64,000 nucleotides of DNA from Aeromicrobium choanae. Lineage in GTDB: Bacteria > Actinomycetota > Actinomycetes > Propionibacteriales > Nocardioidaceae. This document shows, piece by piece, positions 8,057 through 17,028 of the stretch. The position numbers and the translations under genes were made by a program. A model generated the notes under the pieces. It was not told the DNA's origin and did not search any database. It saw only the letters and a program-made list of their open reading frames with translations. The stretch spans positions 1,116,001 through 1,180,000 of the forward strand of contig NZ_LT796768.1 of the NCBI RefSeq assembly GCF_900167475.1, given 5' to 3'. The stretch's first letter is position 1. Every line of letters starts with the position of its first letter.

Positions 8057-8871
8057 CGGGCCGACGACGTGGCGGCGCGGGGCACGATCACGAACTGCAC
8101 GCCGCAGAACTCGAACTCCGCGTCCGTGACCTCGTGGCCGGCGGAGCGCGCACGCTCGAGGACCTGCTCCGGTTCCGACGCCTCGATGAACACCCGCGTG
8201 AAGGCGTTGGTCGACCCGGCCACGAAGCGGTCGACGGCCCCGCCATCGAGCTTGATGACCGCCTCACCGCTGTCGCTCTCGACCGGCTTGTCCATGAGGG
8301 TCGCCCACGTCGTCGCCATCGCGGCCGGATCGGTGCTGGTGCACTCCGCCGCGACGATCTGCGGCAGGTCGTCGCCCTGCACCTCCTCCTGCCAGCGGAT
8401 CCCGGCCGGGGCGTAGGCGCCGAAGTAGTCCTCGTTGCCGTCGGTCTGGTTGAACTCCATGAGTGTTCCGCCGACGGAGCGAGGATCGAGTTGCATGTGC
8501 CGGAACGAGTCATGGCCGTAGTCGGCCTGGTTGTTCTCGGCCCCACGCAGTTCCGGCGTGCTCTCGAAGGCGACCCGCACTCCCTGCGCGTCGACCCGCT
8601 CGCGGATCTTCTCGTACTCGTCGGTGTCGTGGATGACCATGTAGCCGCCGCCACCGGGGTGCTTCGCCAGGAAGCGGGTCGCCGTGGTGCCGTCCTTCAG
8701 CGGCGCGATGAACTCGACGAAGGTCCCGCCGAAGCCCAGGAGGGCGTTCTCCAGGCCGAACTCGATGATCAGCGGGTCACGGTAGGCGATGTCGACGCCG
8801 AAGATCTCGGCGAGCTCGTCGGCGTCCGTGATCTGGGGTGAGGCGATGCACACTTGCCGCAGTCGAATCAT
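8053..8871 (-). CDS. Two-domain VOC (glyoxalase-like) protein
   Basis: A 272-residue protein made of two VOC-type halves. It opens with MIRLRQVCIASPQITDADEL, the second strand set appears at FGGTFVEFIAPL, and GGTLMEFNQTDG lies near the middle. The second half (IVAAECTSTDPAAMATTW) repeats the pattern. Metal-dependent lyases, dioxygenases and binding proteins share this fold, so substrate and reaction stay open. It is first in an operon with the ABM remnant and tetR, overlapping the remnant by four bases. The palindrome at 8961-8977 lies about 90 bases upstream of its start. Confidence 0.85.
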   Translation of the reverse strand: MIRLRQVCIASPQITDADELAEIFGVDIAYRDPLIIEFGLENALLGFGGTFVEFIAPLKDGTTATRFLAKHPGGGGYMVIHDTDEYEKIRERVDAQGVRVAFESTPELRGAENNQADYGHDSFRHMQLDPRSVGGTLMEFNQTDGNEDYFGAYAPAGIRWQEEVQGDDLPQIVAAECTSTDPAAMATTWATLMDKPVESDSGEAVIKLDGGAVDRFVAGSTNAFTRVFIEASEPEQVLERARSAGHEVTDAEFEFCGVQFVIVPRAATSSAR

Positions 8872-8960
8872 GGTCGAATCCTTGTCGCTCGGGGCTGGGT
8901 CGGTGGCGGGGGCTCAGGAGCCGGTGAAGCGTGGCTCCCGGCGTCAGGTTCGCCGCTTAG

Positions 8961-8977
8961 CTGAAGCTCTGCTTCAG
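8961..8977 (-). promoter_or_regulatory. Perfect 17-bp palindrome, likely TetR operator
   Basis: CTGAAGC-TCT-GCTTCAG is a perfect inverted repeat (7 + 3 + 7) in the 202-base gap between the VOC gene and clpC. It lies 90-106 bases upstream of the VOC start, the right place for an operator of the TetR encoded at the end of that operon. Size and symmetry fit TetR sites. The link to this regulator is inference. Confidence 0.55.
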
Positions 8978-9031
8978 TCTGGCCAAGGCGCGTGGCGCCT
9001 TCCTGGGCAGCGCCGTCGCGAGGACGCACGA

Positions 9032-9058
9032 AGGGCCCGGGTCGATGACCCGGGCCCT
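9032..9058 (-). terminator. Hairpin terminator of clpC
   Basis: AGGGCCCGGGTC (9032-9043) and GACCCGGGCCCT (9047-9058) form a perfect 12-bp stem with a three-base loop, 16 bases after the clpC stop. There is no T-run behind it, as is common for actinobacterial terminators. Confidence 0.75.
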
Positions 9059-9073
9059 GCGTGGTGGTGGTGC

Positions 9074-11578
9074 TCAGTCGTCGCTGCTGGCACCGGCCTC
9101 GACGGCCGGCGGAACCTCGGGCAGCTCGAGATCGGCCTTCGACGTGCCGGTGAAGGTGAACTCACCGTCCACGACGTCGACCACGACGATCTGGCCGGCG
9201 TGGAGCTCGCCGTAGAGCAGCTTCTCGGCCAGGACGTCCTCGACCTCACGCTGCACCGTGCGACGCAGCGGCCGCGCACCGAGCACGGGATCGAAGCCGT
9301 CGGCCGACAGCTTGATCTTCGCCGCGGTGGTGAGCTCGATGTCGATGTCCTTCTCGGCCAGGCGGGCCTCCAAGGAGCCAACCATCATGTCGACCATCCG
9401 CAGGATCTCCTCCTGCGTCAGCGGCGGGAACACGATGATCTCGTCGACGCGGTTCAGGAACTCCGGGCGGAAGTGCTGCTTGAGCTCCGTCCCGACGCGC
9501 TCCTTCATCTTCTCGTAGGTCCCCGCGACGTCGCCGGCCTGGGAGAAGCCCAGGTTGACGCCCTTGGAGATCTCACGCGCACCGAGGTTGGTGGTCATGA
9601 TGATCACGGCGTTCTTGAAGTTGACGACGCGACCCTGACCGTCGGTGAGGTGACCCTCCTCGAGGATCTGCAGGAGCGAGTTGAAGATGTCCGGGTGGGC
9701 CTTCTCGATCTCGTCGAACAGGACCACGCTGAACGGCTTGCGCCGCACCTTCTCGGTGAGCTGGCCACCCTCCTCGTACCCGACGTAGCCCGGAGGCGAG
9801 CCGAACAGGCGCGAGACGGTGTGCTTCTCGCTGTACTCGCTCATGTCGAGCTGGATCAGCGCCTCGTCGTCGCCGAACAGGAAGTTCGCCAGCGCCTTGG
9901 ACAGCCACGTCTTGCCGACGCCCGAGGGTCCGGCGAAGATGAACGATCCACCGGGACGACGGGGATCCTTCAGGCCGGCACGGCCGCGGCGGATCGCCCG
10001 GGACAGCGCCTTGATGGCCTCGTCCTGGCCGATGACGCGCTTGTGCAGCTCGTCCTCCATGTGCAGGAGCCGGCTGGACTCCTCCTCGCTGAGCTGGCCG
10101 ACCGGGATGCCGGTCGCCTTGGCCAGGACCTCGGCGATGAGGTGCTCGTCGACGACCGCGACCTGGTCGAGGTCGCCGGCCTTCCAGGCGCGCTCACGCT
10201 CGTGCTTGGCGGCGATGAGCTTCTTCTCCTCGTCGCGAAGGCTCGCGGCGAGCTCGAAGTCCTGGGCGTCGATCGCGCCCTCCTTGCGGCGGCGGACGTC
10301 GGCGATCTGCTCGTCGAACTCCTTGAACTCCGGCGGCGCGGCGGCGCGACGGATGCGCAGGCGCGCACCGGCCTCGTCGATCAGGTCGATCGCCTTGTCC
10401 GGCAGGAACCGGTCGCTGACGTAGCGGTCGGCCATCGTGGCGGCGGCCACCAGGGCGTCGTCGGTGATCGAGACGCGGTGGTGCGCCTCGTACCGGTCGC
10501 GGAGCCCCTTGAGGATCTCGACCGAGTCGGCGACGGACGGCTCGTTGACGAGCACCGGCTGGAAGCGACGGTTGAGCGCCGCGTCCTTCTCGAAGTGCTT
10601 GCGGTACTCGTCGAGCGTCGTGGCGCCGATGGTCTGCAGCTCGCCGCGGGCCAGCATCGGCTTGAGGATGCTGGCGGCGTCGATCGCGCCCTCGGCGGCA
10701 CCCGCACCCACCAGGGTGTGGATCTCGTCGATGAACAAGATGATGTCGCCGCGCGTGCGGATCTCCTTGAGGACCTTCTTGAGCCGCTCCTCGAAGTCGC
10801 CGCGGTAGCGCGAGCCGGCCACGAGCGCGCCGAGGTCGAGCGTGTAGATCTGCTTGTCCTTGAGCGTCTCGGGCACGTCGCCGCGCACGATGTCCTGGGC
10901 CAGCGACTCGACGACGGCGGTCTTGCCGACGCCCGGCTCGCCCACGAGGACAGGGTTGTTCTTCGTGCGGCGGCTCAGCGTCTGCATGACGCGCTCGGCC
11001 TCGTCGGCCCGGCCGATGACCGGGTCGAGCTTGCCCTCACGGGCGGCCTGCGTCAGGTTGCGGCCGAACTGGTCCAGCACGGCGCTGGACGCGGCGGCCG
11101 GAGCCTCGGTGCCGGCGCCCGTGGTCTCGGACTCCTTGCCCTGGAAGCCGCTGACCAACTGGATGACCTGCTGGCGGACGCGGTTGAGATCGGCGCCCAG
11201 CTTCACGAGGACCTGGGCGGCGACGCCCTCGCCCTCGCGGATCAGGCCGAGCAGGATGTGCTCGGTGCCGATGTAGGTGTGTCCCAGCTGCAGCGCCTCG
11301 CGCAGGCTCAGCTCGAGCACCTTCTTGGCGCGCGGGGTGAACGGGATGTGCCCGCTGGGTGCCTGCTGGCCCTGGCCGATGATGTCCTCGACCTGGCCGC
11401 GGACGGCTTCGAGCGAGATGTCAAGGCTTTCCAGCGCCTTCGCGGCGACGCCCTCACCCTCGTGGATGAGGCCCAGCAGGATGTGTTCGGTGCCGATGTA
11501 GTTGTGGCTGAGCATGCGCGCTTCCTCCTGCGCAAGCACCACGACTCGTCGGGCCCGGTCGGTGAATCTTTCGAACAT
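9074..11578 (-). CDS. clpC: ATP-dependent Clp protease ATP-binding subunit ClpC
   Basis: An 834-residue AAA+ unfoldase that feeds ClpP. I place the start at 11578 ([20 protein letters not shown]), the family's standard N-terminus, with AGAGGGG about seven bases upstream; the frame stays open 90 bases further up. Two Clp_N repeats (each with [12 protein letters not shown]), first AAA domain with GEPGVGKT, a UVR-type coiled segment ([18 protein letters not shown]), second AAA domain with GPSGVGKT and the Clp C-terminal D2-small domain can all be seen. In mycobacteria ClpC1 is essential and is the target of cyclomarin. Here the usual downstream neighbours lsr2 and lysS are displaced by about 14 kb. 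Confidence 0.97.
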   Translation of the reverse strand: MFERFTDRARRVVVLAQEEARMLSHNYIGTEHILLGLIHEGEGVAAKALESLDISLEAVRGQVEDIIGQGQQAPSGHIPFTPRAKKVLELSLREALQLGHTYIGTEHILLGLIREGEGVAAQVLVKLGADLNRVRQQVIQLVSGFQGKESETTGAGTEAPAAASSAVLDQFGRNLTQAAREGKLDPVIGRADEAERVMQTLSRRTKNNPVLVGEPGVGKTAVVESLAQDIVRGDVPETLKDKQIYTLDLGALVAGSRYRGDFEERLKKVLKEIRTRGDIILFIDEIHTLVGAGAAEGAIDAASILKPMLARGELQTIGATTLDEYRKHFEKDAALNRRFQPVLVNEPSVADSVEILKGLRDRYEAHHRVSITDDALVAAATMADRYVSDRFLPDKAIDLIDEAGARLRIRRAAAPPEFKEFDEQIADVRRRKEGAIDAQDFELAASLRDEEKKLIAAKHERERAWKAGDLDQVAVVDEHLIAEVLAKATGIPVGQLSEEESSRLLHMEDELHKRVIGQDEAIKALSRAIRRGRAGLKDPRRPGGSFIFAGPSGVGKTWLSKALANFLFGDDEALIQLDMSEYSEKHTVSRLFGSPPGYVGYEEGGQLTEKVRRKPFSVVLFDEIEKAHPDIFNSLLQILEEGHLTDGQGRVVNFKNAVIIMTTNLGAREISKGVNLGFSQAGDVAGTYEKMKERVGTELKQHFRPEFLNRVDEIIVFPPLTQEEILRMVDMMVGSLEARLAEKDIDIELTTAAKIKLSADGFDPVLGARPLRRTVQREVEDVLAEKLLYGELHAGQIVVVDVVDGEFTFTGTSKADLELPEVPPAVEAGASSDD

Positions 11579-11608
11579 GTCGGTCCCCTCTGCTGGACTG
11601 GTCTTTTC

Positions 11609-11633
11609 AGCATAGACGGGTCTCGGTGACCCG
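11609..11633 (-). promoter_or_regulatory. clpC promoter region with a 6-5-6 palindrome
   Basis: On the minus strand TATGCT (11614-11609) could be the -10 element, about 30 bases before the clpC start. Directly upstream, CGGGTC-TCGGT-GACCCG (11617-11633) is a perfect inverted repeat placed in the spacer, where a regulator could act. It does not match the CIRCE element or the CtsR repeat. ClgR is the known clp regulator in actinobacteria, but this is not a clear ClgR box. Confidence 0.35.
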
Positions 11634-11710
11634 ACTCGCCCTGTCCAGTTGCTTAACTCAACCGTCATCCACCGGCGGGGCTTCCACTGTTCGCTGTGGG
11701 CAGAACCCGA

Positions 11711-13201
11711 TCACGTGCGGCCGGCTCCCACGGGCAGCAGCTCGCGCACCTGACGGCGCCGATCCGCCACCACCACGGCCAGGGCCAGGAGCAGGAAGAA
11801 GACCGCCACGGCCATCGTCCGGTCGGTCGACGACAGGTGCAGCGCGGCGGGCGCGGACGCGAGTGTCTCCCCCGCACCGTAGATCAAGGAGTAGTACGCG
11901 ACCGAAGCCGCCGCGACGCCCAGGCTGTTGGCCACTCGCTGGCCGAGCTGACCGATCGAGCTGGCCGCACTGCCCTGCCCGGTGGGCACGTCGTGGAGCG
12001 TCATCGTGTGGTTGGGCGAGACCACGAGCCCGCCGCCGAGCCCGGAGACCAGCTGCAGCAGGGCGATGCCGACGAGGAGCACCGGATCCGACGGGGCAGA
12101 GTGGAGCAGCACCAGCGTGCCCAGGATCGTCGCCAGCACGAGGGTCATGCCCACGCCCGACAGGACCCGCCCCCACCGGTCCACCAGCCTTCCGCCGAGA
12201 TAGGCGCCCAGGATCGAGGTGGCGGACGACGGCAGCAGGATCAGGCCCGTGACGAGCGGCGAGAGCCCTCGGGCCTCCTGCAGGTAGATGATCAGGCCGA
12301 GGTTGACGGCCGGCCCGCTCGCGAACCAGGTCAGCGAGACCAGCACTCCGTGGCGGAAGGAGGTGATGCGCAGCAGGGACGGGTCGATCACGCTCGAGCG
12401 GCCGGCCGCCACGCGACCACGACTCCGGCGCACGAACGCCCAGGCCGCCAGGCCGGCCGGAAGGAGCACCCACCAGCGGGCGCCCACGTCCCCGGGCCTG
12501 CCGGTCGTGAGGATGAAGGGCGTCAGCACGAGGACCAGCGCGGCGGCACCGAGGAGCAGCCCGACGACGTCGACGTCGGGCCGGCGCCCGCCGCCGGACT
12601 GCGCGCGGCCCACGGCGGGCAGCAGACGGTGGGCGGCCACCAGCAGCGCCACCGTCACGGGCAGGTTCATCACGAAGACGCCCCGCCAGCCCAGCACCGG
12701 CAGCGAGATCAGCAGCCCGCCCACGCTCGGCCCCAAGGCGGTCGACAGGCTCACGCAGATGCCATAGGTCCCGAACGCCTTGCCGCGTTCGTGAGGGGCG
12801 TAGAGCTGCTGGACGATGCCCATCATCTGCGGCATCAGCAGTCCGGCGGCCACCCCGAGCGCGGCCCGGCCGACGACGAGGGTCGCCACGCCCGGGGCGA
12901 CGGCGCACACGATGCTCGCGACGAGCGACAGCCACAGGCCGGCATAGGTCAGCGCGAGCCGCCGGCCCTGGTCGCCGATGCGGCCCGCGGGCACGAGGGT
13001 GACGGCGAAGCACACGACGTAGGCGGCGGAGACCAGCTGGATCCCGGTGGGACCGGCGTCCAGCGCTCGCTCGATGGAAGGGATCGCGATCGTGACCTTG
13101 TGCAGGTCCAGCAGCAGCATGCCCGCCGTGACACCGCACAGCACGAGGACCGCCGCCCGGTTGGCGACGGTCGCGGAGTCGGTCTCGGCGGCGCTGGTCA
13201 T
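11711..13201 (-). CDS. MFS transporter, 14-TM drug:H+ antiporter (EmrB/QacA) type
   Basis: A 496-residue membrane protein from the ATG at 13201; an in-frame ATG at 13249 would add 16 basic residues. The helices are typical of the DHA2 group. The motif-A-like loop GRIGDQGRRLAL follows TM2, motif C-like GPSVGGLLI lies in TM5, and a second RLVDRWGRVL loop sits in the second half. Such pumps export drugs or small organic compounds with protons entering. It lies 64 bases downstream of the SsuA/THI5-like gene on the same strand, so it may be cotranscribed and export a substrate or product of that cluster. The export role is inference. Confidence 0.9.
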   Translation of the reverse strand: MTSAAETDSATVANRAAVLVLCGVTAGMLLLDLHKVTIAIPSIERALDAGPTGIQLVSAAYVVCFAVTLVPAGRIGDQGRRLALTYAGLWLSLVASIVCAVAPGVATLVVGRAALGVAAGLLMPQMMGIVQQLYAPHERGKAFGTYGICVSLSTALGPSVGGLLISLPVLGWRGVFVMNLPVTVALLVAAHRLLPAVGRAQSGGGRRPDVDVVGLLLGAAALVLVLTPFILTTGRPGDVGARWWVLLPAGLAAWAFVRRSRGRVAAGRSSVIDPSLLRITSFRHGVLVSLTWFASGPAVNLGLIIYLQEARGLSPLVTGLILLPSSATSILGAYLGGRLVDRWGRVLSGVGMTLVLATILGTLVLLHSAPSDPVLLVGIALLQLVSGLGGGLVVSPNHTMTLHDVPTGQGSAASSIGQLGQRVANSLGVAAASVAYYSLIYGAGETLASAPAALHLSSTDRTMAVAVFFLLLALAVVVADRRRQVRELLPVGAGRT

Positions 13202-13265
13202 GGGCTCGACGCGACGACGGCGGCGCGGCCCCCCGGGCCGCGCCGCCACCGTCGCACCAGAGGGC

Positions 13266-14162
13266 TCACGCGCCCTGGAGGAGCTTCGTGTTGTCGACCA
13301 GCTGGACGAACTGGTTCTCGGAGTCGATGAGCCCCCAGCTGGCGATCCAGTCGAGCGTCCGGTTGAAGTGGTCCTCCGGGTACGGCCCGGCGTGGATGTA
13401 GCGCAGCCGACCCCGCGAGAAGTCCTCGGGCTCGAGCTCGGCGACCTTCGAGGCCTGCGCGATGAAGTACTTCAGGTAGGGCCGGATGTCCTCGCGGATG
13501 TCGTCGACCGCACGGTTGACCGCACGGTTGATGCGCGTGAACTCGTCCTCGGCGAGGCTCTCGCCCGCGATCTCCGCGCCGAAGTAGTGGCCCTCGGCCA
13601 AGATCTTGTAGCCCTGCTTCTCCGCGACCGTGATCCACGGCTCCATCACCGCGACCGCGTCGATGTCGCCGTCGCGCAGCGCCTCGAACCGCTCCTTGCC
13701 CTTGATGCCGACGAGGTTGATGTCCGTGCGCGGCAGGAAGCCCTCGAGCAGCTGGAGGACGAGGTAGTGCGACCCGTGGTGGAAGTTGACGCCCACCCGC
13801 ACCCCCGCGAGGTCGCCGGGCACGTCGTACGGCGCGTCCGGGCGGACGATGATGGCCTGGCTCGCGACGGCCGCGCGGCGGGCCACGACCTTGCCGTTGA
13901 CCTGGCTGTCCTGCGACCGGCGCAGCTGGCCCCACTCGCAGGCGTTGTAGAGCTGGGACTGACCGGCCTCGAAGAGCTTGAAGCTGCTGAACGAGGAGAC
14001 GCTCTCGGGCCGCTCGATGAATCGCAGCTCGGTCTCGTCGTTCGGCCGGTTGCGGATCAGCTCGACGTCGAGGCCCTCGGCCTCGAAGTAGCCCTTCTCC
14101 TCGGCGACGTAGTAGGGCAAGTAGAAGACGGCGCTGGTCGCCTCGATCTTGATCTTGGACAT
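13266..14162 (-). CDS. SsuA/THI5-like (NMT1 family) protein without signal peptide
   Basis: A 298-residue protein of the periplasmic-binding-protein fold used by SsuA, TauA and THI5 (FYLPYYVAEEKGYFEAEGLDVEL near the N-terminus, DLAGVRVGV in mid-protein, then DGDIDAVAVMEPW). It starts directly with MSKIKIEATSAVFYL: there is no signal peptide, lipobox or Tat motif, so it should stay in the cytoplasm. Known cytoplasmic relatives include the sulfinate desulfinase DszB and the pyrimidine synthase THI5. A catalytic rather than transport role is therefore possible, but I cannot assign one. It diverges from the dipeptide-type ABC operon across a promoter region with two copies of an 11-base repeat. 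Confidence 0.75.
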   Translation of the reverse strand: MSKIKIEATSAVFYLPYYVAEEKGYFEAEGLDVELIRNRPNDETELRFIERPESVSSFSSFKLFEAGQSQLYNACEWGQLRRSQDSQVNGKVVARRAAVASQAIIVRPDAPYDVPGDLAGVRVGVNFHHGSHYLVLQLLEGFLPRTDINLVGIKGKERFEALRDGDIDAVAVMEPWITVAEKQGYKILAEGHYFGAEIAGESLAEDEFTRINRAVNRAVDDIREDIRPYLKYFIAQASKVAELEPEDFSRGRLRYIHAGPYPEDHFNRTLDWIASWGLIDSENQFVQLVDNTKLLQGA

Positions 14163-14191
14163 GGCGTTCCTTGGGGTTGGTCTAGCAGTGA

Positions 14192-14255
14192 CTCGTAGAA
14201 GTACAGGTGCGAGGCTAGTTTTTTTTATCGTCCGCTCGTAGAAGTTTCATATAGT
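14192..14255. promoter_or_regulatory. Divergent promoter region with direct repeats CTCGTAGAAGT
   Basis: CTCGTAGAAGT occurs at 14192-14202 and again at 14235-14245, start-to-start 43 bases (about four helical turns). For the rightward operon TATAGT (14250-14255) is a strong -10 and the second repeat fills the spacer just upstream. The core TAGAAGT recurs in the palindrome at 20644-20662 before the luciferase-like gene of the same cluster, which suggests one common regulator. The region is also unusually A/T-rich for this genome. Confidence 0.55.
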
Positions 14256-14348
14256 GAGATGTTGTTTCACCTGTCGCTCTTCGCTCTAGCGTTTCGGTCT
14301 GCAGGCGTCGCCGACGACGACGCGAACCCCCCAGAGAGCGAGCTCACG

Positions 14349-15935
14349 ATGAAGCGCCATCCCCGAAGCCAAGGAAGGGTCCTGGCGGCAGTCCTGGCCT
14401 CCGCCGCCCTGTTGCTCACCGCCTGCGGTGGCGACGACACCGGATCGTCGGGGTCGTCCACTCCCGTCGAAGGCGGCGTCCTGAAGTACCGGTCGACCAA
14501 CGTCCAGGGGACCGACCCCGCCGCGAACACCGGCTACGGCCCCGTGGTCCCCCTGCGCGGGATCGTCGACTCCCTGGTCTTCAACAAGGCCGACGGAACG
14601 TTCGAGCCGTGGCTCGCGACGGAGTGGACGGTCAACGACAACGCGACGCGCTACGAGTTCTCCCTGCGAGACGACGTGACGTTCAGCAACGGCGAGAAGC
14701 TCGATGCGGCAGCGGTCAAGCTGAACTTCGACGCGCTGCGCTCCCAGGGCGCCAAGTACGCGGTCGCGAACCAGTGGATCGGCGACCTGTCCTCGATCGA
14801 GGCACCGGACCCCACCACCGTGGTGTTCGAGTTCGGCTCGCCGAACTCCTCGTTCCTCCAGGCCGTGTCCTCGACCCCGCTGGGCATCGTCGCGCCGGAG
14901 ACGTCGAAGCTCTCGTTCGACGAGCGCCAGGAGGGCGACACGATCATCGGCTCGGGCGCGTTCGCGATCTCCGAGAGCCGCGGCGAGGAGGGCTACGTCC
15001 TGGAGCGTCGTGAGGACTACGCCTGGCCGCCGGCCGGCGCGGAGAACCAGGGCCCGGCACGCCTCGCGGGCATCGAGGTGTTCACGACCCCCGACAACAG
15101 CATCGCCGCCGCGGAGCTGCGCGCCGGCAACCTGGACCTGCTGCACAACACGGAACCGGCCGACAAGACCGAGTTCTCCACGAACGAGGACATCACGATC
15201 CGCCGGGAGCCCCTGCCCGGCTCGGCGCTGGGGTTCGTGACCAACGTCGACGTTCCCGGGCTCGACGAGCTGGACGTGCGCAAGGCGTTGGCCCTCGCGG
15301 TCGACCGCGAGGCGGTGCTCGAGCGCGCCTCCGCGATCGACATCGCGCCGACCAGCGCCTATGCCGCCAGCAACCCGTTCTGGTCGGACCAGTCCGACCT
15401 GATCAAGAGCGACCTCGACGAGGCCAAGCGGCTGCTCGACGCCGCCGGCTGGAAGCCCGGCCCCGACGGCGTGCGGGAGAAGGACGGTGACCGCCTCTCG
15501 TTCGACCTGGTCTACGGCGCCTCCACCGTCTCGCACGAGCCGAACATCGCCGTGGTCCAGGCGCAGTGGAAGGACCTGGGCGTCGAGCTCAAGTTCAGCA
15601 GCCTGACGCCGGCCGAGCTGAACCAGCGGCTGCAGTCCGGCGACTACGCGTTCAGCTGGGGCTCGGGCACGCGGCCCGACGCCGACGTCCTCCGGGGTGG
15701 ATACGGCGGCCTGGACGACGAGCTCGACGCGACCTTCGAGCAGATCCTGGCCGAGCCGGAGGTCGAACCGCGCAAGAAGCTCGCCACCGAGGCGGCGCGC
15801 AGGATCCTCGAGCAGTCGTACTACATCCCGCTGTACGACTTCATCCAGCCGCTCGCCTACCGCAACACCACTCACCTGCCGACGTTCGAGGCCACGCACC
15901 TGCCGTGGCTGGGCGACGTCTGGCTCGACAAGTGA
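14349..15935 (+). CDS. Peptide/nickel-type ABC substrate-binding lipoprotein (family 5)
   Basis: A 528-residue extracellular lipoprotein. I start it at the ATG at 14349, which gives a classic signal peptide with the lipobox LLTAC (AAVLASAALLLTACGG); an in-frame ATG lies 90 bases upstream. The SBP_bac_5 domain follows: GGVLKYRSTNVQGTDPA, WLATEWTVNDNATRYEFSLR, and DVRKALALAVDREAVLE. Family members bring di- and oligopeptides, nickel, glutathione or other small organics to a Dpp/Opp permease. It is the first gene of a four-gene importer operon. A strong hairpin separates it from the permease genes and may raise its level relative to them. Confidence 0.93.
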   Translation: MKRHPRSQGRVLAAVLASAALLLTACGGDDTGSSGSSTPVEGGVLKYRSTNVQGTDPAANTGYGPVVPLRGIVDSLVFNKADGTFEPWLATEWTVNDNATRYEFSLRDDVTFSNGEKLDAAAVKLNFDALRSQGAKYAVANQWIGDLSSIEAPDPTTVVFEFGSPNSSFLQAVSSTPLGIVAPETSKLSFDERQEGDTIIGSGAFAISESRGEEGYVLERREDYAWPPAGAENQGPARLAGIEVFTTPDNSIAAAELRAGNLDLLHNTEPADKTEFSTNEDITIRREPLPGSALGFVTNVDVPGLDELDVRKALALAVDREAVLERASAIDIAPTSAYAASNPFWSDQSDLIKSDLDEAKRLLDAAGWKPGPDGVREKDGDRLSFDLVYGASTVSHEPNIAVVQAQWKDLGVELKFSSLTPAELNQRLQSGDYAFSWGSGTRPDADVLRGGYGGLDDELDATFEQILAEPEVEPRKKLATEAARRILEQSYYIPLYDFIQPLAYRNTTHLPTFEATHLPWLGDVWLDK

Positions 15936-15939
15936 CCGG

Positions 15940-15972
15940 TCCGGGGGTGGCGCGTCCTGCGCCGCCCCCGGA
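15940..15972 (+). terminator. Intra-operon hairpin after the binding-protein gene
   Basis: A 14-base stem (15940-15953 with 15959-15972, one G-U pair) encloses a five-base loop and starts five bases after the stop codon. There is no T-run. It is well placed to protect the binding-protein message or stop part of transcription, giving more binding protein than permease, as in other ABC operons. Confidence 0.6.
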
Positions 15973-15996
15973 CGCACCCCTCAGGAGGCAGGACCC

Positions 15997-17028
15997 ATGG
16001 CCGTAGCCGAACCCCTCGCACCCACGAGGCCCTCGCGCACGGCGGGCGCGCGCGTCGTCGCCCGCCTCGTCGCGGCGAAGGCCACCCACGCGGTGGCCGT
16101 CGTGTACGCGGCGTACACCCTCGCGTTCCTCCTGCTGTTCGTGCTTCCCGGCGACGCGGTGCTCGCAAGGATCGGGACGACCGACACCCTCGGCCAGGCG
16201 GACATCTCCGATCTCAACCTCGACCTGCTCCGGGACGAGGTCGGCCTCAGCGACAGCCTGTCCACTCAGTACTGGAACGGCATCGTCGGGCTCTTGCACG
16301 GGGACCTCGGGAACTCGCTGGTCAACGACCGTCCGGTCACCGACCTGCTCGCCGAGGCGCTGCCCAACACCCTCGCCCTCGCCGGGCTGTCACTGCTGCT
16401 GTCCGTGCCGCTGGGCTTCCTGCTCGCGGTGCTCGCGGTCAACCCGCGGTCGCGAGCCGTGCGCTCCTTCGCGGCGCTGCTCCCCTCGGCCTACGTGAGC
16501 CTGCCGGTGTTCTGGATCGGCATCCTGTTCATCTACGTCTTCTCCATCACGCTCGGCTGGTTCCCCAGCGGCGGCAGCCAGAGCCTGTCCGCCCTGGTCC
16601 TGCCCACGACGGTGCTTGCGCTGCTCGGGGCCGCGCAGTTCGCCCAGGTCCTGATCAGCAGCCTGCGAACCGAGATCGCCACGACGTACGCCGCGGTCAC
16701 CGCACCGGCGAAGGGCGCAGGTCGCTTCCACACGCTGTGGCGCCACTGCCTGCGCAATGCGGCATTCCCCTTCCTGGCGATCTTCGGCCTGCGGGTCGGC
16801 GGCCTGCTCGGCGGGACCGTCGTGATCGAGGTCGTGTTCTCCAGGATCGGCATCGGCCGCCTGATGGTCGACTCGGTCAAGGCCGTCGACCTCACGGTGG
16901 TCCTGGGCCTGGTCGTGGTGCTGGCCCTGGTCTACGTCGTCATCAACGCACTGGTCGACATCGGCTACGTCCTGCTCGACCCCCGCCTGCGCCGCCGCGC
17001 CGCCGTCCACCAGGAGATCTCCTCATGA
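15997..17028 (+). CDS. Dipeptide-type ABC permease (DppB/OppB)
   Basis: A 343-residue inner-membrane permease of DppB type. The start at 15997 has a perfect AGGAGG (15983-15988) eight bases upstream. The first TM helix (AVVYAAYTLAFLLLFVLPGD) is followed by the long external loop usual for DppB (GLSDSLSTQYW, GDLGNSLVNDRPV) and then five TM helices. The cytoplasmic coupling loop that contacts the ATPase lies near TYAAVTAPAKGAGRFHTLWR. It overlaps the second permease gene by four bases (ATGA). Confidence 0.93.
   Translation: MAVAEPLAPTRPSRTAGARVVARLVAAKATHAVAVVYAAYTLAFLLLFVLPGDAVLARIGTTDTLGQADISDLNLDLLRDEVGLSDSLSTQYWNGIVGLLHGDLGNSLVNDRPVTDLLAEALPNTLALAGLSLLLSVPLGFLLAVLAVNPRSRAVRSFAALLPSAYVSLPVFWIGILFIYVFSITLGWFPSGGSQSLSALVLPTTVLALLGAAQFAQVLISSLRTEIATTYAAVTAPAKGAGRFHTLWRHCLRNAAFPFLAIFGLRVGGLLGGTVVIEVVFSRIGIGRLMVDSVKAVDLTVVLGLVVVLALVYVVINALVDIGYVLLDPRLRRRAAVHQEISS

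Noticed and set aside
5765..8416. An 883-codon open frame on the plus strand
   Set aside because: It crosses mutY, the GrpB-type, TetR and VOC genes in the wrong frame or strand and shows no conserved motif.
8789..11629. A 946-codon open frame on the plus strand
   Set aside because: It mirrors clpC, whose full domain set is clear on the minus strand.
11579..11710. CIRCE or CtsR control of clpC
   Set aside because: The palindrome at 11617-11633 matches neither the CIRCE arms nor the CtsR heptad repeat.
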